Source: Edolisoma coerulescens
Lineage: Eukaryota; Chordata; Aves; Passeriformes; Campephagidae
NCBI GenBank assembly: GCA_013397115.1
Contig: VWZW01006289.1
Coordinates: 1,605,586-1,669,585, forward strand
Length of the DNA: 64,000 nucleotides
Direction of reading: 5' to 3'
Position 1 is the stretch's first letter, and the number at the start of each line of letters is the position of its first letter. Made by a program: the position numbers and the translations under genes. The notes under the pieces were generated by a model that had not been told where the DNA came from, made no database searches, and worked only from the letters and a program-made list of their open reading frames with translations. Positions 13,131 to 25,471 of this stretch are shown one piece after another.

Positions 13131-16100
13131 CCAGCACGTCAAAATCTTGCCTGCACCTCTGAGGGCAAAAATAAGTAGTATTTAAGCAAAACTGAGAAAT
13201 CTGCACGGAAGCCCGTGTTTTATACACATACAACAGGCAAGGTGTGGGTAATGCATAAGTTGGGAAGAGTACGGATAACATTAGCCTTTCCTGGAGTCCC
13301 TGATCACCTGCTGGGATGGTGTTGGACTCTGACAGTTTAGGACTCTGTGCTTGGTGCTACTCATTTTTGTCCATTGCTGCTGTTAAAATTTGCATTCAGA
13401 TCGAATGGCCTTGAGCAACACATAGAGCAGAGATGGCTTCAGTAGGAGAAGTACCTTGTGTCCAAGGGAGCCTCCAATCATTTCTGAACATGACACCTGA
13501 AATGTGGGTTCAGGCCCTTATTTCCTAACCTCTTATTGCTGCTTCAAAAGGGTTCAACTGGCCTAGAAAGTTCTATTTTACTTCCATAGCTGGAAAGTTT
13601 TGGTTCAGCTTGTGCTGGTTCTAAGATGTAACCCACCCACGACATTCCTTGTGGCTCCCAAAAGCTCCAGATCCTGTCTTCTGTCTACTGGATTGTACCC
13701 CTTACATTCTAGGAGTTTTAAAGTAAAGCCTTGACCACGTGTGAGAATTTTTTAAGTTCATTCTCTCTCTTCTACTTCAATATTGCCATAGCTTGAATTT
13801 GTTCTATTAACAGTTAGAAAGCAACCTTATAGTAAAGAGCTCGTAGCTTCCCTTCCAGCTGCAGGAATTCTGGAAGTGAATCCTACCTGGTTCTATAGAC
13901 ACAGAGTGATACAGGGATACAGGAGTAAGCCTATTAATGATTGTGGATTTTTAGAGGGAAGGAAAATAAACTTGTGTGGGCGGGAGGGGTTTACTTGAAG
14001 GCCTTCTGTAGCTCAGGGTTGTCACTGCTGATGGCCCAGTAGTTACAATAGAGAGCTCTACTGCATTGGAAGAAAACTTCAAATAGAGGCTAAATTCAAA
14101 ATACCCTGTTCAGGGCCCACACCCAGTGATCTGTGAAGCTGCAGTGTGTGTCAGTGGAAGCTGTGCTGTTGGATTTCCTGGTGCTGGTGGGTTTTACTGT
14201 TAGCATGACTTGGGCACAATAACAGCTAGGCTGTTGATGTAGCAGGCTTTTGGTGCTGACATTGCAAGTTGGTTTTATTTTGCCTGTAAAGCTCATAGGT
14301 TCCCTCTCACAGAGTTACTCTTCAGTGGTCTGAAGGAGGTCCGGTGAAAAGCTCTGGCCGGTGGTACCTGGCAAGCTGCTGTATAAAGACCTTATACCTC
14401 TTAAAAAACATAGTGATCTTGTAGGGTCGGTTGTGATGCTGGCAGTCCTATCCCTGTGGATCGCTGTGTTGTTGTGCCATGGTCATCTAGAAATACAGAT
14501 TGTTGAGGGGGTTTTTTGTCTGTGTGGACTATCTAAGGCTGGGGAAACAAAAGGATTCAGTAATGCTGCTTTTGGTAGCCGTATGTAGTCAACCTTTTCA
14601 ACACTTAGTTGCTTGTGTTTTGTAAGTATGACGCCTGTCCGGGCTTGCCTGAGAACTTGAAAGTTGAGTCTGAGAACTCATGATTTTGCAGCTATCGCCT
14701 GAGAGCGCAGGCTGCCAGGTGAGCGGAGGTGGGTGCAGCTCAGCCTCTGCGCTGGGGCATGCTGCTGGCCGCGGATCAAGGGATTCTTGGTGGCTTTTCA
14801 AAGGCTGGGGAAGTGGCAGTCCGTGGGCAGGTGGAATCCCTTTTAGCAGAGGAGCTGAGTGTGAGAGAGTGCTGCTTTTACACAATGGTGTGAAATATCT
14901 TTTCTCCTCTAAAGATCGAGTTTGATCAGAAGGAGCTCTGGAAAAAATGGTTGTGGGGAGTTGGATGGGAGATTGTTTGCAGATGCTGGGGTTCTGATAT
15001 CCCTGCCTCTGTTATGATTAGCCAGGTGGTTCCTTCCTTGAGGATAAACCAGCATCCAAGCTGGTGTCTTGCATTAGTTACAATTCAGAAATGGCTTCTG
15101 GGAAGTCTGATTTTCCTGGATTTTCTGAATTTCTTTCCTTTTCTCCAAAAATGATTTCTTGAAAGTCAGTTTATGCCCTTGGTTATTGAAAGGGGGAGAG
15201 TTTGTCAGCGCTAAGTACTATACTGGGTAAGACACTTCTGGAAATCCCCAAATATCCTTAAGTTGTAAGGTTCCTGATGTGTGCCAGAGGGTTGTTAAAA
15301 ACAAAGCAGGGTGGGGAGTGGGGAGGAGAAGGAGGGAGCATCTTGATGGCTGAACTCACTCCAGTTTTCAACATCCTTCTTGTGCCAGAGGGCCAAAAAC
15401 TGCAGGCGGTATTTCTCTTTTCTTGTCCAACAGACCTGTGAAGTTTGTGGGTGATCGGATTTCAGTGGGTCTGAACCAGCCTGTACCTCTGCTGAACCTA
15501 GCGTGACCCATCACCCCTGTGGGGAACGTGGCCCAAAGCATGCTTCAGCTCCCCATTCTTGTGTCCATGGATTTTTCATGTCTGTGACTACATGGTGGGG
15601 ACACTGGCAGTGATATGTTCTCTGGCTATGTGTCATTGCAGAAGGATGAGTTTTGTGGCACTGTGTTGTACCTTTTGGTGTGTGTCAGGTCACTTTTTCT
15701 CTGTGTGACTGTAAGGTGCTGCAAAAGCTTCATGGATCTCTGTGCTGCAGCAAATACTGAAGGGGAAACCCTCTGCCATCTGTGCACACCTCTGCTTTCA
15801 GACATGGCAGTGGTGGAAATTGCTGCAGTCTTCTGCTTTAAGAAGTCCCCTTCTGTCTGGCTCCCTGCTTTCTGCCTTCCTCTGCCTCATCCTCAGAGAG
15901 CTGGCCTTAAAATCAAAACACTTCAAAGCTTATTGCTAGATAGAAAAGAGGAATGGTAAAGAGAAACCCACTTAGAAGTTGGCACATGTCATAGGAAAAT
16001 ATTAATTGAATTGTAATTACACCTTAGCCCTTCTCTGCCGTCTTTCACGACAAAATAAATTAGAAGCTCAGTTCTTATCTAGGTGTTGTCTCTGTAGCTC

Positions 16101-17922
16101 AAGATTAATGTTTCAGCCCTTTTAGACAGGATCTGAAAACACATTATCTTGCTGGCTTAGAACAACTGTGTATTCTCACATATCTAGTACTCATGGCTCC
16201 TTTCCTCTGTTCGGTGACAGGTGAAGTATCTGTCCTCTCTCAAGAAACTGCCTCTAATCTCTGAAAAAGGTTTCCAGATGACCCTGTCTCTCCTCTTTTT
16301 TTCCCTTTTAACAAGAGCTTCAGTGCCTGCAATGTGTGGAGCTTTTTCTGTTTGTTTTGTTTGGGATCTCGTGGCCACAGGCAGAGTTCTTAACCTATTT
16401 TTCATTTTCTGTCTTTAGCTCTACAGAGAGGTTACAGGCTTCTTGCCTGTGAGTGTAAGCCTACAGAAGAACAAATGCTTTTAAAATGGGAATTCCTCCA
16501 TTAGGGGTGGGACTTCTCTTTAATCATAACTCCATGTAGCCAATCTTCTTTTGTCTTGCTGAGTGAAAGGAGATTTTATTTTTTGTTCCCTTGAGTTGTA
16601 TACACAGTTTTTCAAACAGGAGGGTAGCTGTCAGCCCAAATGTGTATTACTTTTCCAGTCTCTTAGATATTTTGGAATAGTAGAAGTACAAGATTGCCTC
16701 AGGCCTTTAAATGATAGCACTTTGAATTGTTTGTGGAAGTGTGTTTTGGGTTTTTTTTCCCTTTGAAACTGACTGTTCCATGTTTCTGGCTGAAAAGCAG
16801 CAGAGTGCTGTTTTTCTGTTTCTACTCTATGAATTCTTGTAAACTGTATGTACTGGTAAGAATTAATTTTCATGATTTCAAAAATGGCTAAATTTACTCA
16901 TCGTTCCCTGATAAAAGTCCTTTGCAAAAGATCCCTTTGCTGTTGATGAAGCCTCTGGGACCATGGAACTTTTGATAGTGGCTGAGGAGTGTAAAAGCAC
17001 AGCTACCTGACTCACGTGCTGACTGTCGCATATCTGCCTTATTAATAGTGTCATGTTTTCTTGCATTGCAAACTGATTTACAAATTAACATTAATGTGAC
17101 TAACATCCTACTGCTATAAACAAACCCATTAAGATAAAGAGAACCAGTTAATTATAACCATATTTTTTTATACTCTCTTCTCCTATCCTGTTTTGACTCT
17201 CATTAAAAGCTGGTGCTTAGATGGGTGCCGCAAATGGATTTTTAATAAATTTTCAATCATTTTCTGATGTGTCCTGAGTAGACGTGATACTGGTATGGTG
17301 TTCAAAGAAAAAAAGCATGTTTGGGATCAGCTGTGCTCTTACAAAGTCAGTAGCAGCTGAAAGACTGTGTTTTGGTCTGAGGCACGTGTAGCAGTCAGTG
17401 CTTTAGCAAGCCTGCCCAGCTGCCAGATAGATGTAGCCTTCAAACAGCTTGTGGGTGCTTTGTCCTGCTCACGTGTTGTCTCCCCTTCTTAGAAGAAGTG
17501 TGCCTGTGCTGTTACATAGAGATCGCTGGTATAAACCTTTTCCGTCTTCCTCCCCTGCCAAAGTTGCTGATATTGCCTGTCCACACGACTGTTCAGCTAT
17601 GGCAGTGTATGTATACACACTGCCTGTTTGAAAGGTATGAAGTATAACATCAAGCAGTGTTAAAACTGCAGCAATAGCAGTAAGAGCAAGCTTACTTTTA
17701 ATAGCCCCCTCTAAAGAGATTTTAAAGGTCTGGTTCTGCACTGTCTGGTGTTAACTGAGAGAGGTCTGCAAATCATGTTTTCCATCCTTTTGTACTTTGA
17801 TTTCACTCTAACCCTGGAGCTGTACAGGCCGTCTGAAGTTTTAAGAAGAGTTTTCCATGTGTAGCACACTTCAAAATAGATCAAAAAGCAGCACTCTTTT
17901 TAAACACTGCAGAAGTTTAAAA

Positions 17923-17955
17923 CAGACTTTAAGTCTGCTTAAAGTTTTTAAGCAG
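17923..17955. repeat. Two overlapping short inverted repeats
   Basis: The first hairpin has 7-base arms cagactt and aagtctg separated by one t (17923-17937). The second has 9-base arms ctgcttaaa and tttaagcag with a gtt spacer (17935-17955). They share three bases, so only one can form fully at a time. No function is evident. Confidence 0.8.
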
Positions 17956-20900
17956 TTTTTAGATTCTTCCAAGTTAAGGTCATACTTGGTCATGCCTGGA
18001 GTAAAACCGAAGTAAGTGCAGTAAAAAGCCCTGTAACCAGCTGATTTAACTTCTGTTCTTGAGCTCAGAAACATATTCGATTATATGCGAACCAAATGTG
18101 GCACGGACTCAGAAAACCGCAGTGCTTCCCCCTTTCAAATGAAGACAGTGTGGCACAGTTAATAGCAACTTGAGATGGTCTGGATTGTTGCAAAACACGT
18201 CAAGAGAAAGAGACTGTAAACATTAATCTCTTAAGAAGTGTTGCCTCTGTTCCTTTCCCTCCCAGTTTGCTGGGCTTCTCACAACAGGTATTGTGCTTAT
18301 TCTGATGTGCTAAATAGCACCTACTAAACTCCTGGTTGCTTTCTCGCTATAAATCTTTGTTTTTCATAGTAGGATAGCTTTCTGAAGTGGTCATACCTAG
18401 TAGCCTTAAGTCTGTCTGCTAGGTGACATGAAAGAAAGTGACCACAGCTTTCAGCTGAGCCACAACAGTGGGTCCTGTGCATGCTTGCTGCCCTTCAGGT
18501 ACGAGAGGCCAAACCTTTCAGCTGAAAAGTGTTGCACAGACTAGTCATCTTGCAATAGTTCTGTTCAGGTGTCAGCTGCGATAAACACCAGCACAGTGTG
18601 ACTCTCTTCTCTGACCTGTACTCTGGCACCGTGGGAGCAGAAGTGCCTCCAGGAGATACAGGGAAGGCTGGAACATTGCTTTGAGCTACCTGGTGTCACA
18701 GAGCATGGTGTGGTGGAGGATATGCTCTGGTGCTCAGGTTTCGTGTAGTCTCAAGTCTGTCTAGTCACAGAAAGATGGTAGTTCCTCCAACAATGTTCCT
18801 GAAGCAAGTGTATTGGTATGGGCTTGGGTGCTAGCTGTGCTAACTGGATGGCTGGCACTGACCAGACGGGCAAGGGCTTCTACCTTGTGTTCCAGTATTC
18901 CCATACTCTCCCATTCTTGATCCTGCCTCCAGCTTCTCTCCTGTTTGTAATACGTTTTAGTCTAGTAACTTGGGAATTTCTGATCTGCTTGAAACTGCGT
19001 CCAGCCAGTCTGCCTTATGTGAGTAGTCTTCTCAAATTTAGTCTCGCCACACTGAAACAGTCCTAAAGGACATGGAACAATGGACCTTTCAACTTTAAAG
19101 AGCACCTCAGAAAATTAAATGTTGTTTACAGCCGAGTCAGAAAGGAATGTCTCCCGTGTGAGGTTAAAATACCTGTGGAGGCTCTGTCTAACAGGCTCCA
19201 GGACTAGCCACCTCCAAGGAGTTCTTCAGAGGTGCAATTAATAGTGCCTTCCTCTGTAGTCCCTTATCATTCCCTTTGTGAGAGACTTTGTGTGCACTTA
19301 ATCTGAGCTTTTAGGAACCAAGAAAGGTTTTGCAAGGATTGACTGCTTGCCCCTAATTACCTTTACAATGGCAGGCCAGGAGTTAAAACATGAAATGTGC
19401 CTTGGGAGAAGTTGCCTCCCTCTAAGTGAAGGCGAAATCTCCTGGTACATAGGTAGTCCCGTTCCCATTGGAAATGCCTGAAGTTAATTCAGGCAGAAGT
19501 GTCTGGGGAAGGGTGTGGTGCAGCAGCCCCAGGGCCACCCAGCCTTGTGCCATCCCTCCTGCTTCCGCCCTGCACAGCTGTTCCCAGTCCCCCTTCAGGT
19601 CTGGCCAGGGGTGTGCGTGCATGTGCATCAAATTACTTCTCTGCAGCTGTTGCTGGCACTGAGCTCATGGGGAAACCTCTGGCGGCAGCTAAAAGGGTCT
19701 TAAATAAGTTTGCAACCAGCCAGAGCCCTTACTGGTTACAGGTTTCCTGTATCCATGTAGATAGCTCTCAGTACATGTTCTGAAAGTGGTTTGCTCTTGC
19801 TAGAGATCTGTAGTAGGGCAGGGCTGCCTTTCTGCAGGAAGCTAGGTTCACGGGCTTATCACAGTGTTGACTGGACCTGATTGCTTTGTCCCTCTGGGTG
19901 GCAAGGTGCCAAATCTTCCTTTTCTCCCTCATGCTGATGGTGACATGCCTTGGATGTATGCATCCTGTGCTGTATTTGTGCTTAAGCTCTGTGGTGTGAT
20001 AGAGTATGTGTTGCATAAAAATACAGGACAATCTTGGTCTACATCATTTGCAGAAAGACTTTGGTTTGTTCCCAGAGATGCAGGGGACTGGAATAAAAAA
20101 GGGAAGAGATTTGCTTTTGGAAAGGTAGACTTGGCACTTAAATCACAGATTTATTTTAAAGGCTTTGCTTTCCCGCAAACGATTGCTTCTTGAAAGGGAA
20201 TGGCAGTGGGAGTTTAAATACCAAGAGGTGAGGCAGTGAGGAAGGCTGGCAGTGTGCTGCTTGGAGGCAGTGCTGGCAGAGATGGTAGGGAGAAAACAGC
20301 TGTGTGGGTGACCTGATAGGAGAGGAGCTGCTGGAGCAAGGGTGGCAAAGAAAGGCATGATGGGTTCAAACAAACAGGCTGATAAAGTTGTTTTTGTGGA
20401 TGACTATTTTCACAGACTGCCGTGTGGTAGTGAGGCAAAATAGGCAGTGTAGTGATCTAGTTCCCAAAAATCGTGACATAAGGTAAGTGAGGCAGGTGGA
20501 AGGGTAACCTTGGCTTAAATTGCCCTTGCGCTGCTAGCTGAGCATCTGTGAAAAGATCTATATGAGATTGAATGCAAGGTGCATCTCATGAGCAGAAGGT
20601 GATCAGAGGGTGATGAGAACAGAGAAAGAAGAATTTCTCTTCCAAGTAGATGCAGAAGTGAGAAAAGTGTTGTCAAGAACTGAGCCTTACAGACCACTGG
20701 AGAGGGTTGAAGGTTGTTCTTCAAACGAAAAGCAGAGATGTGAAGCATTGTGTCAAGGAAGCATGAAAAAGAAGGGGAACCACTGGTTTTCTTTGGTAAG
20801 AGACACTATTCTAAGCATTTAAGATACTAAAGCATGGCTGTGTTTTTCTGGGAGAGTAAAAGGAGGGAATAGAAGGAAGAAGGGTAGAAGTGTGGCATGA

Positions 20901-23900
20901 TGTCAGTCAGGAAAAATGTTTGGGGGAGAAAGTAGTGAAATTGTGTCCCTGATGGGATTTCTATGAAGGACAAATAGAAGAGAGGCTGTCTTGCTCTTGT
21001 GGCTCTCTTTTGAAAGAGACAGTGAAATGTGAGCAGGGGATTGAGCAGAACATGAAATCTCACACTTTCTACCAGCTCGATCATTTTAGTGAAGCAGAGC
21101 CTCTCTGGAGCGAGCCATTGAAGAGAGAACTTGTTGCAGAGAACTTCTGCTTATTTGGTGGCTTCTTGCCACTAGTAACAGCCGCTCTGAGACTGGGAGC
21201 AGAGCAAGAGAATGCTATGTGAGCTGGGGAAGATGGGGAGAAAAAGGGGACAGAGAACCAGAGACATGAATGTGACAGCAGAGCTCTGAAGTCCCAGGTG
21301 AAGTCAGCAAGTGCAAAACCATTTACACTGTCTTCCCTCCTCCTCTTTCTTGCCCTCTGCTCCTTCTCACTGATAATGCATCCCTGATTAGGCCTTCGGA
21401 GTTTTGAAAATCTCACAAGTAAGCAGAAATTACAGTCTATGCAAGGATGAAAGTGTTTAGTTTTCTTTCTGTTCTTGATTTTTTTACTTCATAAGAGAAG
21501 TAGGTGGCTAATGTAATTCATGTTTATTGCTAAATGTTGCTCTTTGATGTCTTCTTATTACAATAGCCTGATTTCAAAGCCAGCAATAAACTAGAGGGAT
21601 GGCACCTCATAAACATAGGGCTTCATTTTTGGCCCTGTAAACGTCTTGAAACTTAAAATTTAAAGAAAAAAAAAAGGCTTGCTTTCTTTTGCTTGCACAT
21701 AACTCTCTCATTTCACAAAATAACTGCTCTCTAAGTAAACAAACCTCAAAATCCTGCTTCCTCATCTCCTCTGACCTCTTGTACCCTTTAGCCAGAAAAA
21801 AAAGCCAAAGAAAGCAGTTGATTGCTCTTGATCAGCCTGTGTAAGTTTTGATCAGCTAGCTGTGCCTTCCTTCTTTAACAGAAGTTTTATCAGAACACTT
21901 TTCTGGGCATCTGTTTTTCTTCGGGGTTCCTGCCTGATGTGTTGTATTTTTTGTGTGCTTTTTGTCATCAAACTGCAGACAACAAATACAGTGGTTGGCT
22001 GATACTTTGAGGGTCTCCGGACGGAGGTTATTTTTGTGAAACAAAGTGTACAGTTCTTTCTAAGTTGTATCTTTCAGTCATAATAAGCTCTCTCAGGCTA
22101 AATCTTTTAAGTTCCCTATGTCCCTCCCATCCTCTGACTTCTGCAATACTGGATGCAGTATTTGCATTAGTTAAATAGGCCTGAGTAATTTACTTCATTA
22201 TGGAAAACTAATCTGCTTGTTAAAACTGTTAGTTTATCAAACAGTGCAATACAGTATTGTTCTGGCAGAGACTTTACTGGCAGACATCAGTCCTTGTGTA
22301 TCTTTCTGTGAAGGGATATGATAAGATGAACTTTGTGACTTAGAGGGGCAGATCAGTCTTTTTGGCTATCAGAATTCATAGTTTCTGTAAGATACACGGT
22401 GGATGTTATCTTGAAATCCTGGCTGAATACAATGCAGAGCACCCGGTCTTCAAGCTGAGTGGAACTGCAAACCCCATTATTACTGTGATACTCTCTATCA
22501 GCCTCATTAGGGATGATGAATGAGCTGAAGCATTTTTTTCCCCTTTGCTGAAAAGACCTGCTGACAGTGGTTGTTGCCTGTGTATATGCACAGGGTGAAT
22601 AAATCAGCTAAACTATTACTACAGTTGTATTAACCTTTAAACAAAAAGAAAGTCATTCTCATTATCTGCTTAAATCTCTTGACTCTTCCCTTCTCCTCTT
22701 CAGAATCACTTTCTAGCTCCCTTGCCTCAAAAAGCTGGGTCATGCAGAAAGCACAAGTGAAATCTCTTGCATTTGTTTACTTTGTGCTATTCCCAGGCAA
22801 ATGAAATTGACTCTTGGGCTTTCCTAAGGCTGAACATGTGAACAAGTCGATTTGACTGTACAGCATTCCTGTCAGACCTCAGTGCCCCAAGCCTGCAATG
22901 GCATTCCCACACGTCAGGCTCTACTGATCCAGTAGTTTCCAGTGTGCCTGCAGGGGCTAGGCTGGGAGGCTTGGCCCTTTTGCCAGCTGTCTTCTCATGT
23001 GGCAACTTAAGCTGAGCTTCGGGTCATACCAGCCAAGTGCAAGTAACCAGCCTTAGTTCTTTCCTTTGTCCTTTTCCATGCCGCTTTCCTGCTGGGTGCA
23101 ATGTCCCTGCACGGGATCTGACCCCTGCCTCGGCTGTGTGTTTGGCAGAGCAGGATGGGTGAGTTCCCCCAGCAGACCGTGGGTCTGAGGGGGCTGTGTA
23201 GGATGGGTGTTGTACTGCCTGGAGTCAGACTGCACAGCAGCTGCTTCCTCCAAAGTACCATGCGTGCTAATGGTCCTAAACAAGCTGTCCAGTGAACAAA
23301 TGGGTACTGGCATCGGCATCTGAGTGCTCTGGCATTTTGGCTAAGGGAATCCCAAGGAATCCTGGATTCCTGTTCAGGTGTGCAGAGCAGTAGATGCACC
23401 TTTAAGGAAAACCTACAAAGACCTTGTTCCTGCCCCTTTAGTTTATCATGTAGATAGATATTAAACTTGACACTTGATGGCTTTTTCTAGCTTGAATCTA
23501 GGAAAAAGAAAACTTTGAGACACTTATTAAATAAAAAGGCTTAAGCTTTTTTTTTTTCGGTTTGAAGTGTGTCCACAGAAGTAAGTTGCCACTTGGATTT
23601 TTCTGGAGAGGAGCAGGGGGTGGAGGACGAAGGAGGAATGTTTTTTCCTCCATTGGAACCAGCTGTGGTTTCTTCGCCTTTTGTGCATTTGGATGGGCAC
23701 TCTGAAATCCAAACTGGAACTAGCAGTTAATATTACGAACAAGCAGCATAATTTGACTAAACAAGCTTTCAGATGATCACAACTAGGCTTTGATGCTCAA
23801 GAGTGGGATTTTCACAACTGCGGAAGTAATTTGAGAACGTGCTTGTGCCCAAAGCCAGTAGGGTTATGTTGGCTTCTTTTTTTCCTTTTTGCTTGAAGAT

Positions 23901-25080
23901 GATTATGGTGATGATTCATACTTTTGTTAGTCTCAGCAAAAAGAGTGGCTTGCATGTATAGTTGATTTAACAGCTGAGAACCTCTAAGCAAGTCATTCTC
24001 CATTTTGAGGAAGAATTTGTCTGGAGAAGATTCTCCCCCTTTTTATTTCTTTTGTGTGCTTGTTAATTTTGTGTCTTTGGTTTCTAGCCCTACTATTGGC
24101 TGACTTTGCAAATAAGAACTTCCATGAGGTCCTAGTTACAGCCTTACTTATTCTTGGATTTGTGGCTGTAGTTCCATGTGTACAAGAGTGAGTTAGGATG
24201 GTTTTAGAGGTTTGGTTGATGAACAGTAGTTTACTGATACTATACAATCTGAAGTATTAAATTAAATGTACCAGAAAGGTGATTTAAGATGTGTAGTCTG
24301 ACTAGATGCCTGTTTTCATTATTTTAATTTCCTTAAATAGAGGATCAAATTTTTCCCTTCTGTTCTTAACAGCATATTTTGTTTCTAGTATCAGTCCATT
24401 GAAATCTTCTCCTCAATCGCTTTCACTTACTTAAAACAGCTTCATGGATTTATAACATTTTCTATTGTCTTGTGCCAAATCACACCCTCCTCCCCCCACT
24501 TCTTTTTTTTTTTTGACAACCACTTAATGGTCTATAAAGCTTTAAAAATAAAAACCAGTGCAGTGACAAAAAAATTAAAGCCATGAAAACTAACTTTCCC
24601 TCTGCTGCATGGATTGCCAGGAAATTCAGGGGTCATGTAGAGTGAGTGTATTTTCTAATAACAAGCTGTGCGCTCACATACCATGCTTCTTTAAAGGTCT
24701 TGTGGTTGGGATCCCAGTGGTATTGATGGGAAACGTGCAAAGAATTTTTATAAGGTTGTTTGAATAGCTGAGTAACTTCTTTTGAAAGCAGTACAGTGAA
24801 AAGTTCTGCTTTGGAGAAGAATGATTTTGTGGATGCCTGAGACGATGATAATGAATGATGGACCTTCAAAGTTAAATTCTACAAATGCAGTTATCCTCTA
24901 GAGGATTTAATGAAAACTTAATATTTTAAAAATGTGATTTCTTTTAAGATGGAACACTTCAGTATACCTGTGGTGTCTTGGTAGCCATGGTTATGTTCTA
25001 ATGGGAGGACCTAAAAGGCCGTTAGTAGACTTATAAGCACCATGTGACTGTATTCAACATGGAATAAGTTTGAATGGTAC

Positions 25081-25148
25081 AAGTTGGACTTGATGATCTC
25101 AGAAGTCTTCTCCAACCTGATTGATTCTGTGGCTCTCTAATTCTGTGA
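25081..25148 (+). mobile_element. CR1 LINE 3' terminal remnant
   Basis: The sequence aagttggacttgatgatctc, then a ctccaacc block, then gattctgtgg and ttctgtg, matches the last roughly 65 bases of a CR1 element, including the repeated attctrtg terminus. It lies in intron 1 and ends about 95 bases before the PARD6G exon. It is in sense orientation and too short to have coding capacity. Confidence 0.78.
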
Positions 25149-25213
25149 AAAGAGAGGTGATGTATACCATGTTCAAATGCCGAACTGGAGCATTGTCCTG
25201 TGGTGACACATCT

Positions 25214-25242
25214 GCTGATGCTGTGTTTGCTTTCTCTTGCAG
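25214..25242 (+). promoter_or_regulatory. PARD6G: 3' splice site of PARD6G intron 1
   Basis: The exon is preceded by the pyrimidine-rich stretch tttgctttctcttgcag, ending in AG at 25241-25242. A branch-point-like ctgat has its A at 25218, about 25 bases before the exon, which is a normal distance. There is no competing AG between the branch candidate and the acceptor. The acceptor falls exactly where PAR6 genes split the PB1 domain between VKSK and FGAEF. Confidence 0.88.
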
Positions 25243-25465
25243 TTTGGGGCAGAGTTCAGAAGGTTCTCTCTGGATCGCTACAAGCCAGGAAAGTTTGAAG
25301 ACTTCTACAAACTAATTCTTCACATTCATCACATAGCCAACCTGGAAGTGATGATCGGATATGCTGATGTGCATGGAGACCTTCTCCCTATTAATAATGA
25401 TGACAACTTCTTCAAGGCTGTTTCAAGTGCTCATCCACTGCTCAGGGTTTTTATCCAAAGACAAG
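25243..25465 (+). CDS. PARD6G: PARD6G internal exon (exon 2), PB1 domain; partial gene
   Basis: This is one spliced exon of 223 bases, giving 74 complete codons plus one base (phase 0 in, phase 1 out). The translation starts FGAEFRRFSLDRYKPGKFED, continues through IGYADVHGDLLPINNDDNFF and ends HPLLRVFIQRQ. These are hallmark stretches of the PAR6 PB1 domain. PAR6 proteins are scaffolds of the PAR3-PAR6-atypical PKC-CDC42 polarity complex at tight junctions and the apical cortex, and the PB1 domain docks atypical PKC. The SLDR, KFEDFYKL and HHI residues favour PARD6G over PARD6B (SLER, KFEEFYGL) and PARD6A; this comparison rests on remembered family sequences. The PB1 lysine that pairs with the aPKC acidic motif lies just before FGAEF, in exon 1, which is not visible here. 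The CRIB and PDZ regions belong to exon 3, beyond the window. Flanking splice signals and an open frame argue for a live exon rather than a retrocopy. Confidence is high for PAR6 and good for the G paralogue. Confidence 0.95.
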
Positions 25466-25471
25466 GTAAGA
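25466..25471 (+). promoter_or_regulatory. PARD6G: 5' splice site of PARD6G intron 2
   Basis: The sequence acaag|gtaaga is a strong U1-type donor. It leaves one base (g) of a split codon, as expected if the next exon resumes with a glutamate codon as in other PAR6 genes. Reading through the donor quickly loses family similarity, and the frame stops at 25546-25548. Confidence 0.9.

Larger units (their letters stand above)
13131..25242 (+). other. PARD6G: Presumed PARD6G intron 1
   Basis: About 12 kb between the CpG island and the exon 2 acceptor, with no recognisable exon. The 3' boundary is firm. The 5' boundary is inferred, because exon 1 is presumed to lie in the gap. Visible content is a pair of overlapping inverted repeats at 17923-17955, T runs at 23547-23557 and 24503-24514, purine-rich patches around 20850-20900, and the CR1 remnant at 25081-25148. 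Confidence 0.6.

Noticed and set aside
11989..13185. Several frames of 300-360 codons on both strands spanning the N gap
   Set aside because: They are open only because N codons cannot be stops. The readable ends are CpG-rich DNA with no similarity to any family I recognise, and they occur in both strands and several frames.
25243..25465. Processed PAR6 pseudogene (retrocopy)
   Set aside because: Similarity stops sharply at consensus splice sites on both sides, no adjacent exons are fused to it, there is no poly-A tail or target-site duplication, and the frame is intact.
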